5,805 nucleotides of DNA, from assembly GCA_023300065.1 (NCBI GenBank), contig JALZWJ010000178.1, forward strand, positions 1 through 5,805, read 5' to 3'. The notes under the pieces were generated by a model. The model was not told where the DNA came from. It did no database searches and saw only the letters and a list, made by a program, of their open reading frames with translations. The position numbers and the translations under genes are program-made. Shown piece by piece: positions 1 to 5,805 of the stretch (positions are counted from its first letter, which is position 1; each line of letters opens with the position of its first letter). Origin of the DNA: Akkermansiaceae bacterium. GTDB taxonomy: Bacteria; Verrucomicrobiota; Verrucomicrobiia; Verrucomicrobiales; Akkermansiaceae.

Positions 1-24
1 CTCCCTCTGCCAGATGTAGCGCAT
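1..24 (-). CDS. N-terminus of probable Fic-family protein (DUF4172), partial
   Basis: Only the first eight codons are inside the window. Read on the minus strand from ATG at 24-22 they give MRYIWQRE. Fic-family proteins with an N-terminal DUF4172 domain typically begin with M-(K/R)-Y-I-W-Q followed by a short Trp/Pro-rich stretch, so the match is characteristic although very short. Fic proteins usually transfer AMP or another phosphate-containing group to target proteins, and many stand-alone forms carry a C-terminal winged helix. Neither the Fic motif nor a winged helix can be seen here. The start codon overlaps the outer arm of an inverted repeat at 23-53, with a second copy at 66-98, so this gene is the likely owner of those operator-like sites. 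The family call is an inference from eight residues plus context. Confidence 0.6.
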
Positions 25-53
25 GAGCCGAATATAATGATTATTCGGCTCAT
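23..53. promoter_or_regulatory. Inverted repeat 1, probable operator of the Fic-like gene
   Basis: The arms ATGAGCCGAATA (23-34) and TATTCGGCTCAT (42-53) are perfect 12-bp inverted repeats around a 7-nt spacer. On the minus strand the left arm runs straight into the ATG at 24-22, sharing two of its bases. A minus-strand TATTAT (57-52), close to a -10 hexamer, touches the other arm, although no good -35 was found. A protein bound here would cover the probable transcription start and the start codon of the Fic-like gene. The repeats are seen directly; the operator role is inferred. The same structure could also act as an RNA hairpin in the leader. Confidence 0.65.
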
Positions 54-65
54 AATAAAGACAAA

Positions 66-98
66 TATGAGCCGATTAGGGGTGTTAATCGGCTCATA
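66..98. promoter_or_regulatory. Inverted repeat 2, second operator-like copy
   Basis: The arms TATGAGCCGATTA (66-78) and TAATCGGCTCATA (86-98) are perfect 13-bp inverted repeats around the 7-nt spacer GGGGTGT. It shares the core ATGAGCCGA and the spacer length with the first repeat. Half-sites begin at 23, 45, 67 and 89, exactly 22 bp apart in alternating orientation, so all four face roughly the same side of the helix. This arrangement suits cooperative binding of two dimers. No T-tract follows, so it does not look like an intrinsic terminator. Confidence 0.65.
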
Positions 99-141
99 GG
101 GCGAATCTGAAGATGAACGAGATCGGGAATCGGGCAGCTGA

Positions 142-513
142 GCCGACGGCGGGTGCGGATGCGCCTTTGTTTTTCTTCACCGGGCCGAACCCCTCGAAAA
201 AGAAGACGCTCGATACTGGACAGATCACCTCCTCAATCTCTGTGAGGCGACTGGGCCGGCGCGCCCGCTCATCGAGGAGCTGCATGCCAAGCTGGCGAGG
301 GACAATGGGACTGTGCGCTATTTAGCAGGCCGCGTGGCGCTCGATGATTTTTCAGAAAACGTCTTCGCTGCCGAAGATGGCAAGGGGTCGTTGGCTGAGC
401 ATACGACTCCGAAGATCTAGTCAGCGGCGGAGAAGCTGAAAGAGGAGTTTGCCGATGTCCCTGCAATTTCAGAAATCGCAGAAGATCTTTTGAAGAAGAC
501 TCAGAAGTTCTAA
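142..513 (+). pseudogene. Decayed coding remnant, unrecognised, internal TAG
   Basis: The frame from 142 to TAA at 511-513 reads as typical protein from about 196 onward (EKEDARYWTDHLLNLCEATG, then RPLIEELHAKLARDNG and LAGRVALDDFSENVF). Its codon use resembles the intact genes. An in-frame TAG at 418-420 interrupts it, and the same frame then continues as a charged, helix-like tail ending in AEDLLKKTQKF. The frame is closed by TGA at 139-141 and has no ATG before the coding-like part, so the 5' end is missing or frameshifted; a different frame from ATG 113 may hold a piece of the former N-terminus. I do not recognise the family and assign no function. It diverges from the Fic-like gene and converges on the thioredoxin-like gene at 545-1219. 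Confidence 0.45.
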
Positions 514-544
514 CGAGGGTGAGCGTTTTTTTTGGAAGGTTGGT

Positions 545-1219
545 TTATTTTAAACCGGCCGTTGATCTGGCTTTGGCGACGCTTTCTTTGGAAAGTTGCG
601 CAGCGGTGGCGCGGAGCGTTTTGCCAGCTTCGGTTTCGAAAATGTAGATGGTGTCATCTTCCACGCTGATTAATTTGGCTTTGATTTCGGTGCCGGCGGA
701 GCTCTTCCAAGCTTCCATTTTTCCGGCTTCTACTTTGACGATGACGGGGGCTTTTCCGCCCGTGGCGAAGGTGCCGGCATTCTGTGCTTTCGAGATGCTG
801 GATTTGACTTCTTTGAAAATATCGCCGTATTTTTGGCTCTTCATGGCGGGGTGATCAAACCGGCCGTAGATCTTTTCTAAGGCAGGGTCGACGAGGATGA
901 CGATGGGGATGGAGGCCCCGCCGGTGCGATAGGCATTTTTGACAAGGTCGGGGAGGCCGACGGTTTCTGAGACATCGACGACGATGCTTTTTGAAAAGGA
1001 GAGGACTGCTTTGCTGGCCGACACACTGACGGACCCTGGGCAATCCACTCAGGTGGCGATTCCTTTTTTCTCGGTGATGACGAAGGCGACCGGTTGTCTT
1101 GCTTTGGCTGCTTTCTTTTGGGCCTCTTCAAGTTGGGCGAGGTTGTGAGAGCCTTTTGGGATTTCAAAGGCCCCGGACATCGATCCGAGTGCGAGGGTGA
1201 GTGCGAGCAGGAATTTCAT
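545..1219 (-). CDS. Exported thioredoxin-like/SHD1 protein with in-frame UGA; candidate selenoprotein
   Basis: From ATG at 1219-1217 the minus frame runs 56 codons, meets TGA at 1051-1049, and continues in the same frame for 167 codons to TAA at 547-545, 224 residues if the TGA is read. Residues 1-17 form a signal peptide (MKF, hydrophobic LLALTLALGSM, SGA before a likely cut), so the product should be periplasmic. Residues about 43-130 look thioredoxin-like: a strand (PVAFVITEKK), U57-V58-D59-C60, a helix, a strand (SIVVDVSE), then IPIVILVDP with candidate cis-Pro105, 45 residues after Cys60 (41 in E. coli thioredoxin). Residues about 166-219 match an SHD1-like pattern (W-x-S-x-x-G, then A-x-L, then QLSKES). 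The TGA sits where the first catalytic Cys belongs, so UxxC is plausible. Alternatives are a TGC/TGT-to-TGA nonsense mutation, a sequencing error, or re-initiation at GTG 1048-1046, which would lose the signal peptide. No Shine-Dalgarno sequence precedes the ATG. The domain calls are firmer than the selenocysteine reading. Confidence 0.6.
1016..1035 (-). promoter_or_regulatory. SECIS-like hairpin downstream of the in-frame UGA
   Basis: Counting the U of UGA (1051) as 1, the mRNA folds as G17G18 with C35C36, a bulged U19, C20C21G22 with C32G33G34, a U23-U31 mismatch, C24A25 with U29G30, and apical loop G26U27G28. There are 22 nt between the UGA and the loop. Bacterial SECIS elements recognised by SelB, such as that of E. 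coli fdhF, lie just after the UGA. They have a short stem with a bulged U (U17 in fdhF) above a GG/CC pair and a loop with GU, typically 16-37 nt after the UGA. The match in layout is close, but the stem is short with one mismatch and was paired by eye without an energy calculation. Confidence 0.4.
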
Positions 1220-1230
1220 AAGATGGCAGA

Positions 1231-1258
1231 AGAATACGGGAGCATTCTGCTAGGGCAA
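1231..1258 (-). promoter_or_regulatory. Possible promoter of the thioredoxin-like gene
   Basis: On the minus strand TTGCCC (1258-1253) and TATTCT (1236-1231) are separated by 16 bp, each matching four of six bases of the sigma-70 hexamers. Transcription would begin only a few bases before ATG 1219, giving an almost leaderless message, consistent with the missing ribosome-binding site. The 98-bp gap (1220-1317) is shared with the divergent antiporter gene, for which I see no convincing promoter. Weak evidence. Confidence 0.2.
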
Positions 1259-1317
1259 GCTTGCGGTTTTATGAGGGTGGCTCTTGGCATGTTTCAGGAT
1301 TCTCCTAAGATCGTGAC

Positions 1318-2991
1318 ATGATCCTCGCCTCCTCGAATGATGTTGCCCCCGTCGTTGCTCTTCTTGGGATGGTGCTGGGGAGTGTCATCGTGGTTTCGCT
1401 CCTTCTGGTGAAGGCGCGGCAATCTCTCCTCGTGGGGTATTTTCTTTGCGGGTTGGTGCTGGCTAATACTGGGGCCACGGCGCTGCTGGGGGCGTCCTCC
1501 GGCGAGGCGATCGAGCTGCTGGCGGAGCTGGGAGTGGTCTTGCTGATGTTTACGTTGGGGATCGAGTTCTCGCTGAGGGAGCTTTTCCACTTAAAGAGGA
1601 TCGTGTTTGGGGGTGGTGGGGTTCAGATGTTTGCCACTACGGTGATCGGGATGGCGGTGGGGTGGGCTTTTGGTCTGGGTGGGCCGGGGCTCTTAGTCGT
1701 GGGGTTTGCGATGGCTCTCTCCTCTACCGCGGTGAGTATTAAGTCCTTCCAAGATATGGGGCAGCCGGATTCGCCGGGGGCGCGGCTCGCGCTGGGAGTT
1801 GCTATTTTTCAAGACCTCGCGGTGATCGTTTTTATGGTTTTGTTACCGTCGTTGGTGGGGGAGAACGCAGGTGGGATGGCTCCTATTTTTATCGCACTGG
1901 GTAAGGGGGTGATCTTCCTAGCTTCGTGTTGGGTCATGAGTATTTATGTGGTGCCGCATCTCCTCCATGCGGTGGCATCTTCACGGAGTCGGGAGCTTTT
2001 TACGGTCACGGTGGTGGGCCTCTGCGCGATCATCGCGTGGGGGGCAAATTGGTTCGGCCTTAGCCTCGCGCTCGGAGCCTTCGCGGGTGGCTTGGTGGTG
2101 AGCGAATCGATTTATTCTCATAAGGTCCTGGCCGATGTCCTCCCGTTTAAGGATCTTTTTTTAACGGTCTTTTTTGTTTCGGTGGGCCTCCTGATCGATC
2201 TGCAAGCGGTCTTGGAATCATGGTGGATCATTGGCCTCGGGGTACTGGGGATTCTCTTGGTCAAGGGGTGTGTGATTGCGGTCATTGCGAGGCGGCTGGG
2301 CCTACGTTTGCGCCAAGCGCTCATCGCGGGGGCGGCGCTGGCGAGTAGTGGTGAGTTTTCGCTCGTTCTTTTGAGCCGAGCTTCGGATCTGGGAGGGATT
2401 TCTCCAGAGATCGAGCAAGTCCTCCTCGCTTGCACGGCGATCTCGATGGCCCTCGTGCCGACCTTAATGCGTGGCGCGGGCCCGGTCTCTAAGGTCCTAG
2501 AAAAATGGCCTATTTTTCAGCACAAGGATCCTAACGAGGCCCTAAAGAGTGGCGCGCAGGTGGAGGTCCTCAGCGATCATGTCGTGATCTGCGGATACGG
2601 CCCGGTGGGGATCGCGCTGCATGAGGCGATGGACCGGCTTTCGGTCCCTGTCGTGGTGATCGAAATGAATGCCAAGACGGTCCGCGATCTCCATAAGCGG
2701 GGGGTGCGGGTCCTCTTCGCCGATGCCACAAATCCGCACACCATGTCGCTCGCGCGGGTGGAGAGTGCACGTGCGATCGCCTTTACTTTTCCCGAACCAC
2801 TCTTAGCGATCGAGGGGGTGAGGGCGGCCCGTGGCTTGAACCCGGGCATCGTCACTCATGCTCGCGCGAAGTTCGCAAACGGGGTGGAAATGCTCCAGAA
2901 AGAAGGGGTGCACCACATCTTCCACGATGAGGTCACGAGCGGCCAGGCCATGGTCACGGCGGTTCTGGGATGTTACGAGGTAGAGGAGTGA
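1318..2991 (+). CDS. CPA2/Kef-type monovalent cation:proton antiporter with TrkA-N domain
   Basis: This 557-residue inner-membrane protein should exchange K+ or Na+ for protons. The first roughly 390 residues are a multi-pass Na+/H+ exchanger domain with family signatures: LGIEFS (80-85), SSTAVS (135-140), IFQDLAVI with Q165-D166, an AGGLVVSES segment followed by PFKDLFLTVFFVSVGLLID, and SSGEFSLVLL. A soluble linker leads to a TrkA-N (RCK-like) nucleotide-binding domain from about 420, starting HVVICGYGPVG with the Rossmann GxGxxG at 426-431 and continuing to a short C-terminus. There is no obvious TrkA-C domain. The layout matches KefB/KefC-like proteins, but gating by glutathione adducts and ion specificity cannot be read from sequence. 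The start is fixed by an in-frame TAA at 1306-1308, four codons upstream. It ends in tandem stops TGA TGA (2989-2994). It is divergent from the thioredoxin-like gene. Confidence 0.93.
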   Translation: MILASSNDVAPVVALLGMVLGSVIVVSLLLVKARQSLLVGYFLCGLVLANTGATALLGASSGEAIELLAELGVVLLMFTLGIEFSLRELFHLKRIVFGGGGVQMFATTVIGMAVGWAFGLGGPGLLVVGFAMALSSTAVSIKSFQDMGQPDSPGARLALGVAIFQDLAVIVFMVLLPSLVGENAGGMAPIFIALGKGVIFLASCWVMSIYVVPHLLHAVASSRSRELFTVTVVGLCAIIAWGANWFGLSLALGAFAGGLVVSESIYSHKVLADVLPFKDLFLTVFFVSVGLLIDLQAVLESWWIIGLGVLGILLVKGCVIAVIARRLGLRLRQALIAGAALASSGEFSLVLLSRASDLGGISPEIEQVLLACTAISMALVPTLMRGAGPVSKVLEKWPIFQHKDPNEALKSGAQVEVLSDHVVICGYGPVGIALHEAMDRLSVPVVVIEMNAKTVRDLHKRGVRVLFADATNPHTMSLARVESARAIAFTFPEPLLAIEGVRAARGLNPGIVTHARAKFANGVEMLQKEGVHHIFHDEVTSGQAMVTAVLGCYEVEE

Positions 2992-3019
2992 TGATTGACT
3001 TATTTGATGGTGTGCGTCA

Positions 3020-3034
3020 CATTGTTTAACAATG
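3020..3034. promoter_or_regulatory. Palindrome over the antitoxin start codon, probable autoregulatory operator
   Basis: CATTGTT-T-AACAATG is a perfect inverted repeat with 7-bp arms around one T, and its last three bases are the antitoxin ATG (3032-3034). Phd/YefM antitoxins typically bind palindromes at their own promoter with the toxin as co-repressor, so this is the natural candidate site. A TTGACT at 2995-3000, right after the antiporter stop, could be the -35, but a matching -10 is unclear. No Shine-Dalgarno sequence is visible, so the message may have a very short leader. The palindrome is seen; its function is inferred. Confidence 0.5.
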
Positions 3035-3283
3035 AAAACAGCCACTATGCGTGAAGCTCAGCATCACCTCGCAAAATTGATCAGCGAGGTCGAGGCGGGC
3101 GAGGAAATCATCCTGACGAAGCGTGGGGTCAAGACCGCCAAGATCGTGCCTTATCAAGAGGCCCCAGTGCGGAAGGTCCGCATGCCAGATTTCCGTGCCT
3201 TGCAAAAACGGATCGGGACCGACGTCTCGCCCGATGGCGTGAACGAAGTGCTCTATCTCCGTGAATTAGAAAGTGAGAAATAG
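3032..3283 (+). CDS. Phd/YefM-family antitoxin
   Basis: This 83-residue protein has the usual size and order of a Phd/YefM antitoxin. The N-terminal half (MREAQHHLAKLISEVEAGEE, then IILTKRGVKTAKIVP) is the DNA-binding and dimerisation fold with its characteristic Ala-Gln, Leu-x-x-Leu and Glu-x-x-x-Leu-T-(K/R)-x-G pattern. The C-terminal half, about 45-83, is polar with MPDFRALQKRIG and a YLRELESEK tail, expected to wrap around and block the toxin. The PIN-domain toxin gene follows after one base, the usual antitoxin-first order. The complex probably represses this promoter through the palindrome at 3020-3034. It starts 40 bp after the antiporter stop but likely has its own promoter. Confidence 0.9.
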   Translation: MKTATMREAQHHLAKLISEVEAGEEIILTKRGVKTAKIVPYQEAPVRKVRMPDFRALQKRIGTDVSPDGVNEVLYLRELESEK

Positions 3284-3284
3284 C

Positions 3285-3722
3285 ATGACGTATTGTGATA
3301 CGAGCTACCTTCTGAGTCTTTATGTGAACGACTCGAATTCCGAGAAGGCATTTGCGATCGCGGCAGACCAAGAAGGTCCCATGATCTGGAGTCCCTTCCA
3401 CCAAGTCGAGTTCGACACCGCTCTGGAGAGCCGGGTGCGGCGTGGTCAGACCTCGCGCGAGCAGGCTGATCAAGCCTACGCGGCACTGAAGACGCACCGG
3501 GAAGTCCACGGGATTTATTGGGTCGCGGAGGTTCCTTGGGATGCGGTTTGGGCGCGGGCCATCTCGTTGGCTGGGCAAAAGGCTTCTCTGCACCTGTGCC
3601 GGACGCTCGATATCGTCCACCTGGCCTTGGCGATGGAGGTGGGGGCGGAGGATTTTTACAGCTTCGATGGGCGCCAAAACACTCTTGCCGAGGCCCTCGA
3701 TCTAAGAACTCTTTCTCTTTAA
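3285..3722 (+). CDS. PIN-domain toxin (VapC-like ribonuclease)
   Basis: This 145-residue protein is a compact single PIN domain, expected to be a Mg2+-dependent RNase held inactive by the upstream antitoxin. All four acidic positions of the active site appear present: Asp5 in YCDTSYL, Glu42 in FHQVEFD, Asp109 in TLDIVHLA and Asp128 in FYSFDGRQ, the last two in the usual VapC-like sequence setting. No lesion is seen, so it is probably active. I chose ATG 3285 over the in-frame GTG 3273 because it puts the first catalytic Asp at residue 5, as is usual, and leaves a purine-rich AGTGAG just upstream as a modest ribosome-binding site. The one-base gap to the antitoxin stop implies one transcript and coupled translation. 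The RNA target cannot be inferred. Confidence 0.88.
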   Translation: MTYCDTSYLLSLYVNDSNSEKAFAIAADQEGPMIWSPFHQVEFDTALESRVRRGQTSREQADQAYAALKTHREVHGIYWVAEVPWDAVWARAISLAGQKASLHLCRTLDIVHLALAMEVGAEDFYSFDGRQNTLAEALDLRTLSL

Positions 3723-3768
3723 AGTCTTCCCGCTTTTCAGATCGCCTTCGCTAGGCTTCACTTGCGGC

Positions 3769-4953
3769 ATGGCGACGATAGGAACTCCCTTCACGACGAC
3801 GGCAAAAAAAGTGCTCCTCTGCGGCTCTGGCGAGCTGGGGAAAGAAGTGGTCATTGAACTGCAGCGCTACGGGGTCGAGGTGATCGCGTGTGATGCTTAT
3901 GAAAATGCCCCTGCGATGCAGGTGGCGGATCGGTCGCACGTTTTTTCGATGTTAGATGGCGCGGCTTTACGGCGCGTCATTGAAGAAGAGAGGCCTGATT
4001 TTGTGGTCCCAGAGGTCGAGGCGATCGCGACTGAGACTCTTGCTGAAATCGAAGCGGAAGGGCTGGCTACCATTATCCCGACGGCTCGCGCTACGCAGCT
4101 CACCATGAACCGTGAGGGCATCCGCCGCATGGCTGCGGAGGAGCTGGGCTGCCTGACTTCTCCGTATCGCTTCGCGGGCACGCTGGCAGAATACGAGGCC
4201 GCGATTGCTGAAATCGGCCTGCCTTGTGTCGTGAAGCCCATCATGTCTTCTTCCGGGAAAGGGCAAACGACTTTGAAGACGGAGGCGGATGTCCTGCCGG
4301 CTTGGGAGTATGCCCAGGAAGGTGGCCGCGCTGGTGCTGGTAAGGTCATTGTAGAGGGTTTCGTGGAGTTTGATTACGAGATCACGCTTCTTACTGTTCG
4401 CCATGTTGGCGGGACATCCTTCTGCGATCCGATCGGCCACATTCAGGTCGATGGTGACTATCGCGAATCTTGGCAGCCGCAGGCGATGAGCGAGGCGGCT
4501 CTGCAAGGCGCGCGCGAGATGGCCGCGAAGGTAACCGAGAATCTCGGCGGGCGAGGCGTCTTCGGCGTGGAGCTTTTTGTCAAAGGAGATGACGTCATTT
4601 TTTCAGAAGTTTCTCCCCGTCCGCACGACACCGGAATGGTCACGATGATCTCGCAGGACCTCAGCCAATTCGCGCTCCACGCGCGTGCGATTCTGGGCCT
4701 CCCGATTCCTAATATCAAAACTCACGGCCCTGCCGCCTCCTGTGCGCATGTCGTCGAGGGGAACTCGGAGAAAGTCAGTTTTTCAAATCTCGATCAGGCC
4801 CTCGCAGAGCCCGATACGCAACTCCGCCTCTTTGGGAAACCCGCTGTGGCAGGGAAGCGGCGCATGGCGGTTGGCTTAGGCCGCGGTGCTGATATTGAGG
4901 CCGCTCGTGCAAAAGCTCGTGGCGTGATCTCTGCTCTCGAGACTCACCTCTAA
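3769..4953 (+). CDS. purT: Formate-dependent phosphoribosylglycinamide formyltransferase (GAR transformylase 2)
   Basis: PurT makes formyl-GAR from GAR, formate and ATP in the third step of purine synthesis, replacing the folate-dependent PurN reaction; it is a cytosolic ATP-grasp enzyme. The 394 residues agree closely with E. coli PurT (392) along the whole length. The N-terminal domain has GSGELGKEV (19-27), whose Glu22-Leu23 contact GAR, and [10 protein letters not shown] with the conserved Glu82 region. The ATP-grasp core has [37 protein letters not shown] and [10 protein letters not shown]. The metal and phosphate region has [11 protein letters not shown] and [15 protein letters not shown]. 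The C-terminal lobe has RLFGKP. No truncation or missing key residue is seen. No strong Shine-Dalgarno sequence precedes ATG. The next gene starts 4 bp after the stop, so both probably share a transcript. The gene follows the toxin-antitoxin pair by 46 bp and shows no functional tie to it. Confidence 0.97.
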   Translation: MATIGTPFTTTAKKVLLCGSGELGKEVVIELQRYGVEVIACDAYENAPAMQVADRSHVFSMLDGAALRRVIEEERPDFVVPEVEAIATETLAEIEAEGLATIIPTARATQLTMNREGIRRMAAEELGCLTSPYRFAGTLAEYEAAIAEIGLPCVVKPIMSSSGKGQTTLKTEADVLPAWEYAQEGGRAGAGKVIVEGFVEFDYEITLLTVRHVGGTSFCDPIGHIQVDGDYRESWQPQAMSEAALQGAREMAAKVTENLGGRGVFGVELFVKGDDVIFSEVSPRPHDTGMVTMISQDLSQFALHARAILGLPIPNIKTHGPAASCAHVVEGNSEKVSFSNLDQALAEPDTQLRLFGKPAVAGKRRMAVGLGRGADIEAARAKARGVISALETHL

Positions 4954-4957
4954 ACAG

Positions 4958-5805
4958 ATGGTGGAGGTCATCGGCTTCGGAATTGCGGGAGCCTGCGTGG
5001 CTCTCCAACTCCAGCGCGCGGGGCAGCCCGTGCGTGTCATCGATGACGGGATGCGAGGGAGCTCTCATGTTGCGGCTGGTTTGGTGAATCCGGTCGCCGG
5101 GCGGAACTTCGAGCCGAGTTGGGAAGTGGCGGAGGCTTGGGGGATCGCTCTGCCTTTCTACCAAGAATTGGGAAATGAGCTTTTCAAGCAAGCGCCCATC
5201 CTAAGGCTTTGGCGGGATCAAAAAGACCGCGCGAAATTCACCCGCAAACGCGAGCAACTCGCAGAGTGGATTGATAAAGTAGATGATGAGGGCGTGACCT
5301 GGAAAGGCGGAGGTTGGCTCGACTGCCCCGCGTTTTTGGAAGCGGCAAAGGAGGCCTTTTTGGAAAAAGGCGGGGAGTGGTCTGACCTTCCGCGAGGGGG
5401 CGCGCAAATCTGGTGCACCGGTGCCGCGGGGCTACTGCGAGAAGATTTCAAAGACATCGTTCATCGCAGCGCGAAGGGCGAGATGCTGACCGTGAAAATT
5501 TGCGGCTGGAATGAGTCCCGCATCGTCACTCGGAACGGTTGGATCATCCCCATCGGCAATGATCACTACCGCGTCGGCGCGACCTACGAATGGGATGAGG
5601 TCACCTCCGGCCCCACTGACGAGGGCCGCGCAAAAGTGGAGGCCTTGCTCCAAACCTTCACCACTCACGACTATGAAGTCACCGACCACGTCGCGGGAAT
5701 CCGCCCCATCATCAACCGCAGTCAACCCGTCGTGGTCCACCAAGAGGGCAAAGGCTGGATGGTCAATGGACTCGGCTCAAAAGGCGTCATCTACGCGCCG
5801 CGCGT
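4958..5805 (+). CDS. FAD-dependent oxidoreductase, DAO family, 3' end beyond window
   Basis: An uninterrupted frame of 282 codons starts at ATG 4958 and runs off the right edge. The N-terminus is a dinucleotide-binding fold: MVEVIGFGIAGACVALQLQ with GxGxxG at 6-11 and an acidic residue (Asp29) ending the second strand for the FAD ribose. HVAAGLVNPVAGR follows, the usual signature of DAO-superfamily flavoproteins. Later come GWIIPIGNDHYRVGATYEWD, then VAGIRPIINRSQPVV and VNGLGSKGVIYAP, which are FAD-facing C-terminal elements of this family. Relatives include glycine oxidase and the oxidase half of MnmC, but the substrate cannot be named. It is 4 bp after the purT stop with no visible Shine-Dalgarno sequence, so it is probably translated from the purT message by coupling. 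The 5' end is complete and the missing part is likely short. Confidence 0.85.
   Translation, partial: MVEVIGFGIAGACVALQLQRAGQPVRVIDDGMRGSSHVAAGLVNPVAGRNFEPSWEVAEAWGIALPFYQELGNELFKQAPILRLWRDQKDRAKFTRKREQLAEWIDKVDDEGVTWKGGGWLDCPAFLEAAKEAFLEKGGEWSDLPRGGAQIWCTGAAGLLREDFKDIVHRSAKGEMLTVKICGWNESRIVTRNGWIIPIGNDHYRVGATYEWDEVTSGPTDEGRAKVEALLQTFTTHDYEVTDHVAGIRPIINRSQPVVVHQEGKGWMVNGLGSKGVIYAPR

Noticed and set aside
23..98. CRISPR array or intrinsic terminator
   Set aside because: Repeats alternate in orientation with 7-nt spacers and short linkers, unlike CRISPR units, and no T-tract follows either hairpin.
113..325. 70-residue open frame from ATG 113
   Set aside because: The composition turns Arg/Ser-rich and unlike protein after about residue 35, while the frame from 196 on reads much better. 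At most its first third is a frameshifted piece of the remnant at 142-513.
418..420. In-frame TAG read as pyrrolysine
   Set aside because: The gene is unrecognised, has lost its 5' end and nothing suggests methylamine metabolism; a nonsense mutation is simpler.
526..533. Run of eight T as an intrinsic terminator for the remnant
   Set aside because: No stable GC-rich hairpin precedes it.
545..1048. GTG 1048 as the true start of a 167-residue cytoplasmic protein
   Set aside because: The same frame upstream holds a good signal peptide and the first strand of the thioredoxin-like fold. Starting at GTG would remove both and leave half a domain.
1049..1051. TGA reassigned to Trp or Gly across the genome
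   Set aside because: The antiporter gene ends in tandem TGA codons right after its family's normal C-terminus, and Trp is encoded by TGG throughout, so TGA is an ordinary stop here.
877..1167. 96-residue minus-strand open frame rich in Ser, Pro and Lys
   Set aside because: It is a low-complexity shadow in another frame of the thioredoxin-like gene.
1255..1264. GCAAGCTTGC palindrome in the divergent intergenic region
   Set aside because: A single 10-bp palindrome is expected by chance at this scale and has no second copy or clear promoter relation.
3273..3284. GTG 3273 as the PIN toxin start
   Set aside because: It would add four residues not typical of the family; ATG 3285 puts the catalytic Asp at residue 5 with a plausible ribosome-binding site.

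Overview
The window looks like accessory or variable chromosome of a moderately GC-rich Gram-negative bacterium. The best guess is Verrucomicrobiota or a relative. The reasons are an exported protein ending in an SHD1-like domain (common in Planctomycetota and Verrucomicrobiota), weak or absent Shine-Dalgarno sequences before most genes, and the gene mix. This placement is an inference.

Left edge (1-544): the first 24 bases on the minus strand are the first eight codons (MRYIWQRE) of what looks like a Fic-family protein with an N-terminal DUF4172 domain. Its start codon overlaps the first of two near-identical inverted repeats (23-53 and 66-98). Their four half-sites sit exactly 22 bp apart in alternating orientation, which resembles an operator. 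Next comes an unrecognised decayed coding stretch (142-513, plus strand) broken by an in-frame TAG.

545-1317: a minus-strand gene encodes an exported thioredoxin-like protein with a C-terminal SHD1-like domain. Its frame is open from the signal peptide to the C-terminus except for one TGA. That TGA lies where the first Cys of a thioredoxin CxxC would be, giving U-V-D-C (UxxC), and the cis-Pro region follows at the expected distance. Just downstream is a small hairpin with the geometry of a bacterial SECIS element: bulged U, GU in the apical loop, 22 nt after the UGA. This is the most interesting observation in the window, a candidate selenoprotein that fragmented gene calling would hide. A simple nonsense mutation remains the main alternative, and a neighbouring pseudogene makes that alternative more credible.

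1318-5805: the remaining genes are all on the plus strand. They are a CPA2/Kef-type cation:proton antiporter with a TrkA-N domain, a Phd/YefM antitoxin with a PIN (VapC-like) toxin and a perfect palindrome over the antitoxin start codon, a full-length purT (formate-dependent GAR transformylase), and 4 bp later an FAD-dependent DAO-family oxidoreductase that runs off the right edge. The toxin-antitoxin pair lies between the antiporter and purT and is probably an acquired module. purT and the oxidoreductase are probably co-transcribed.
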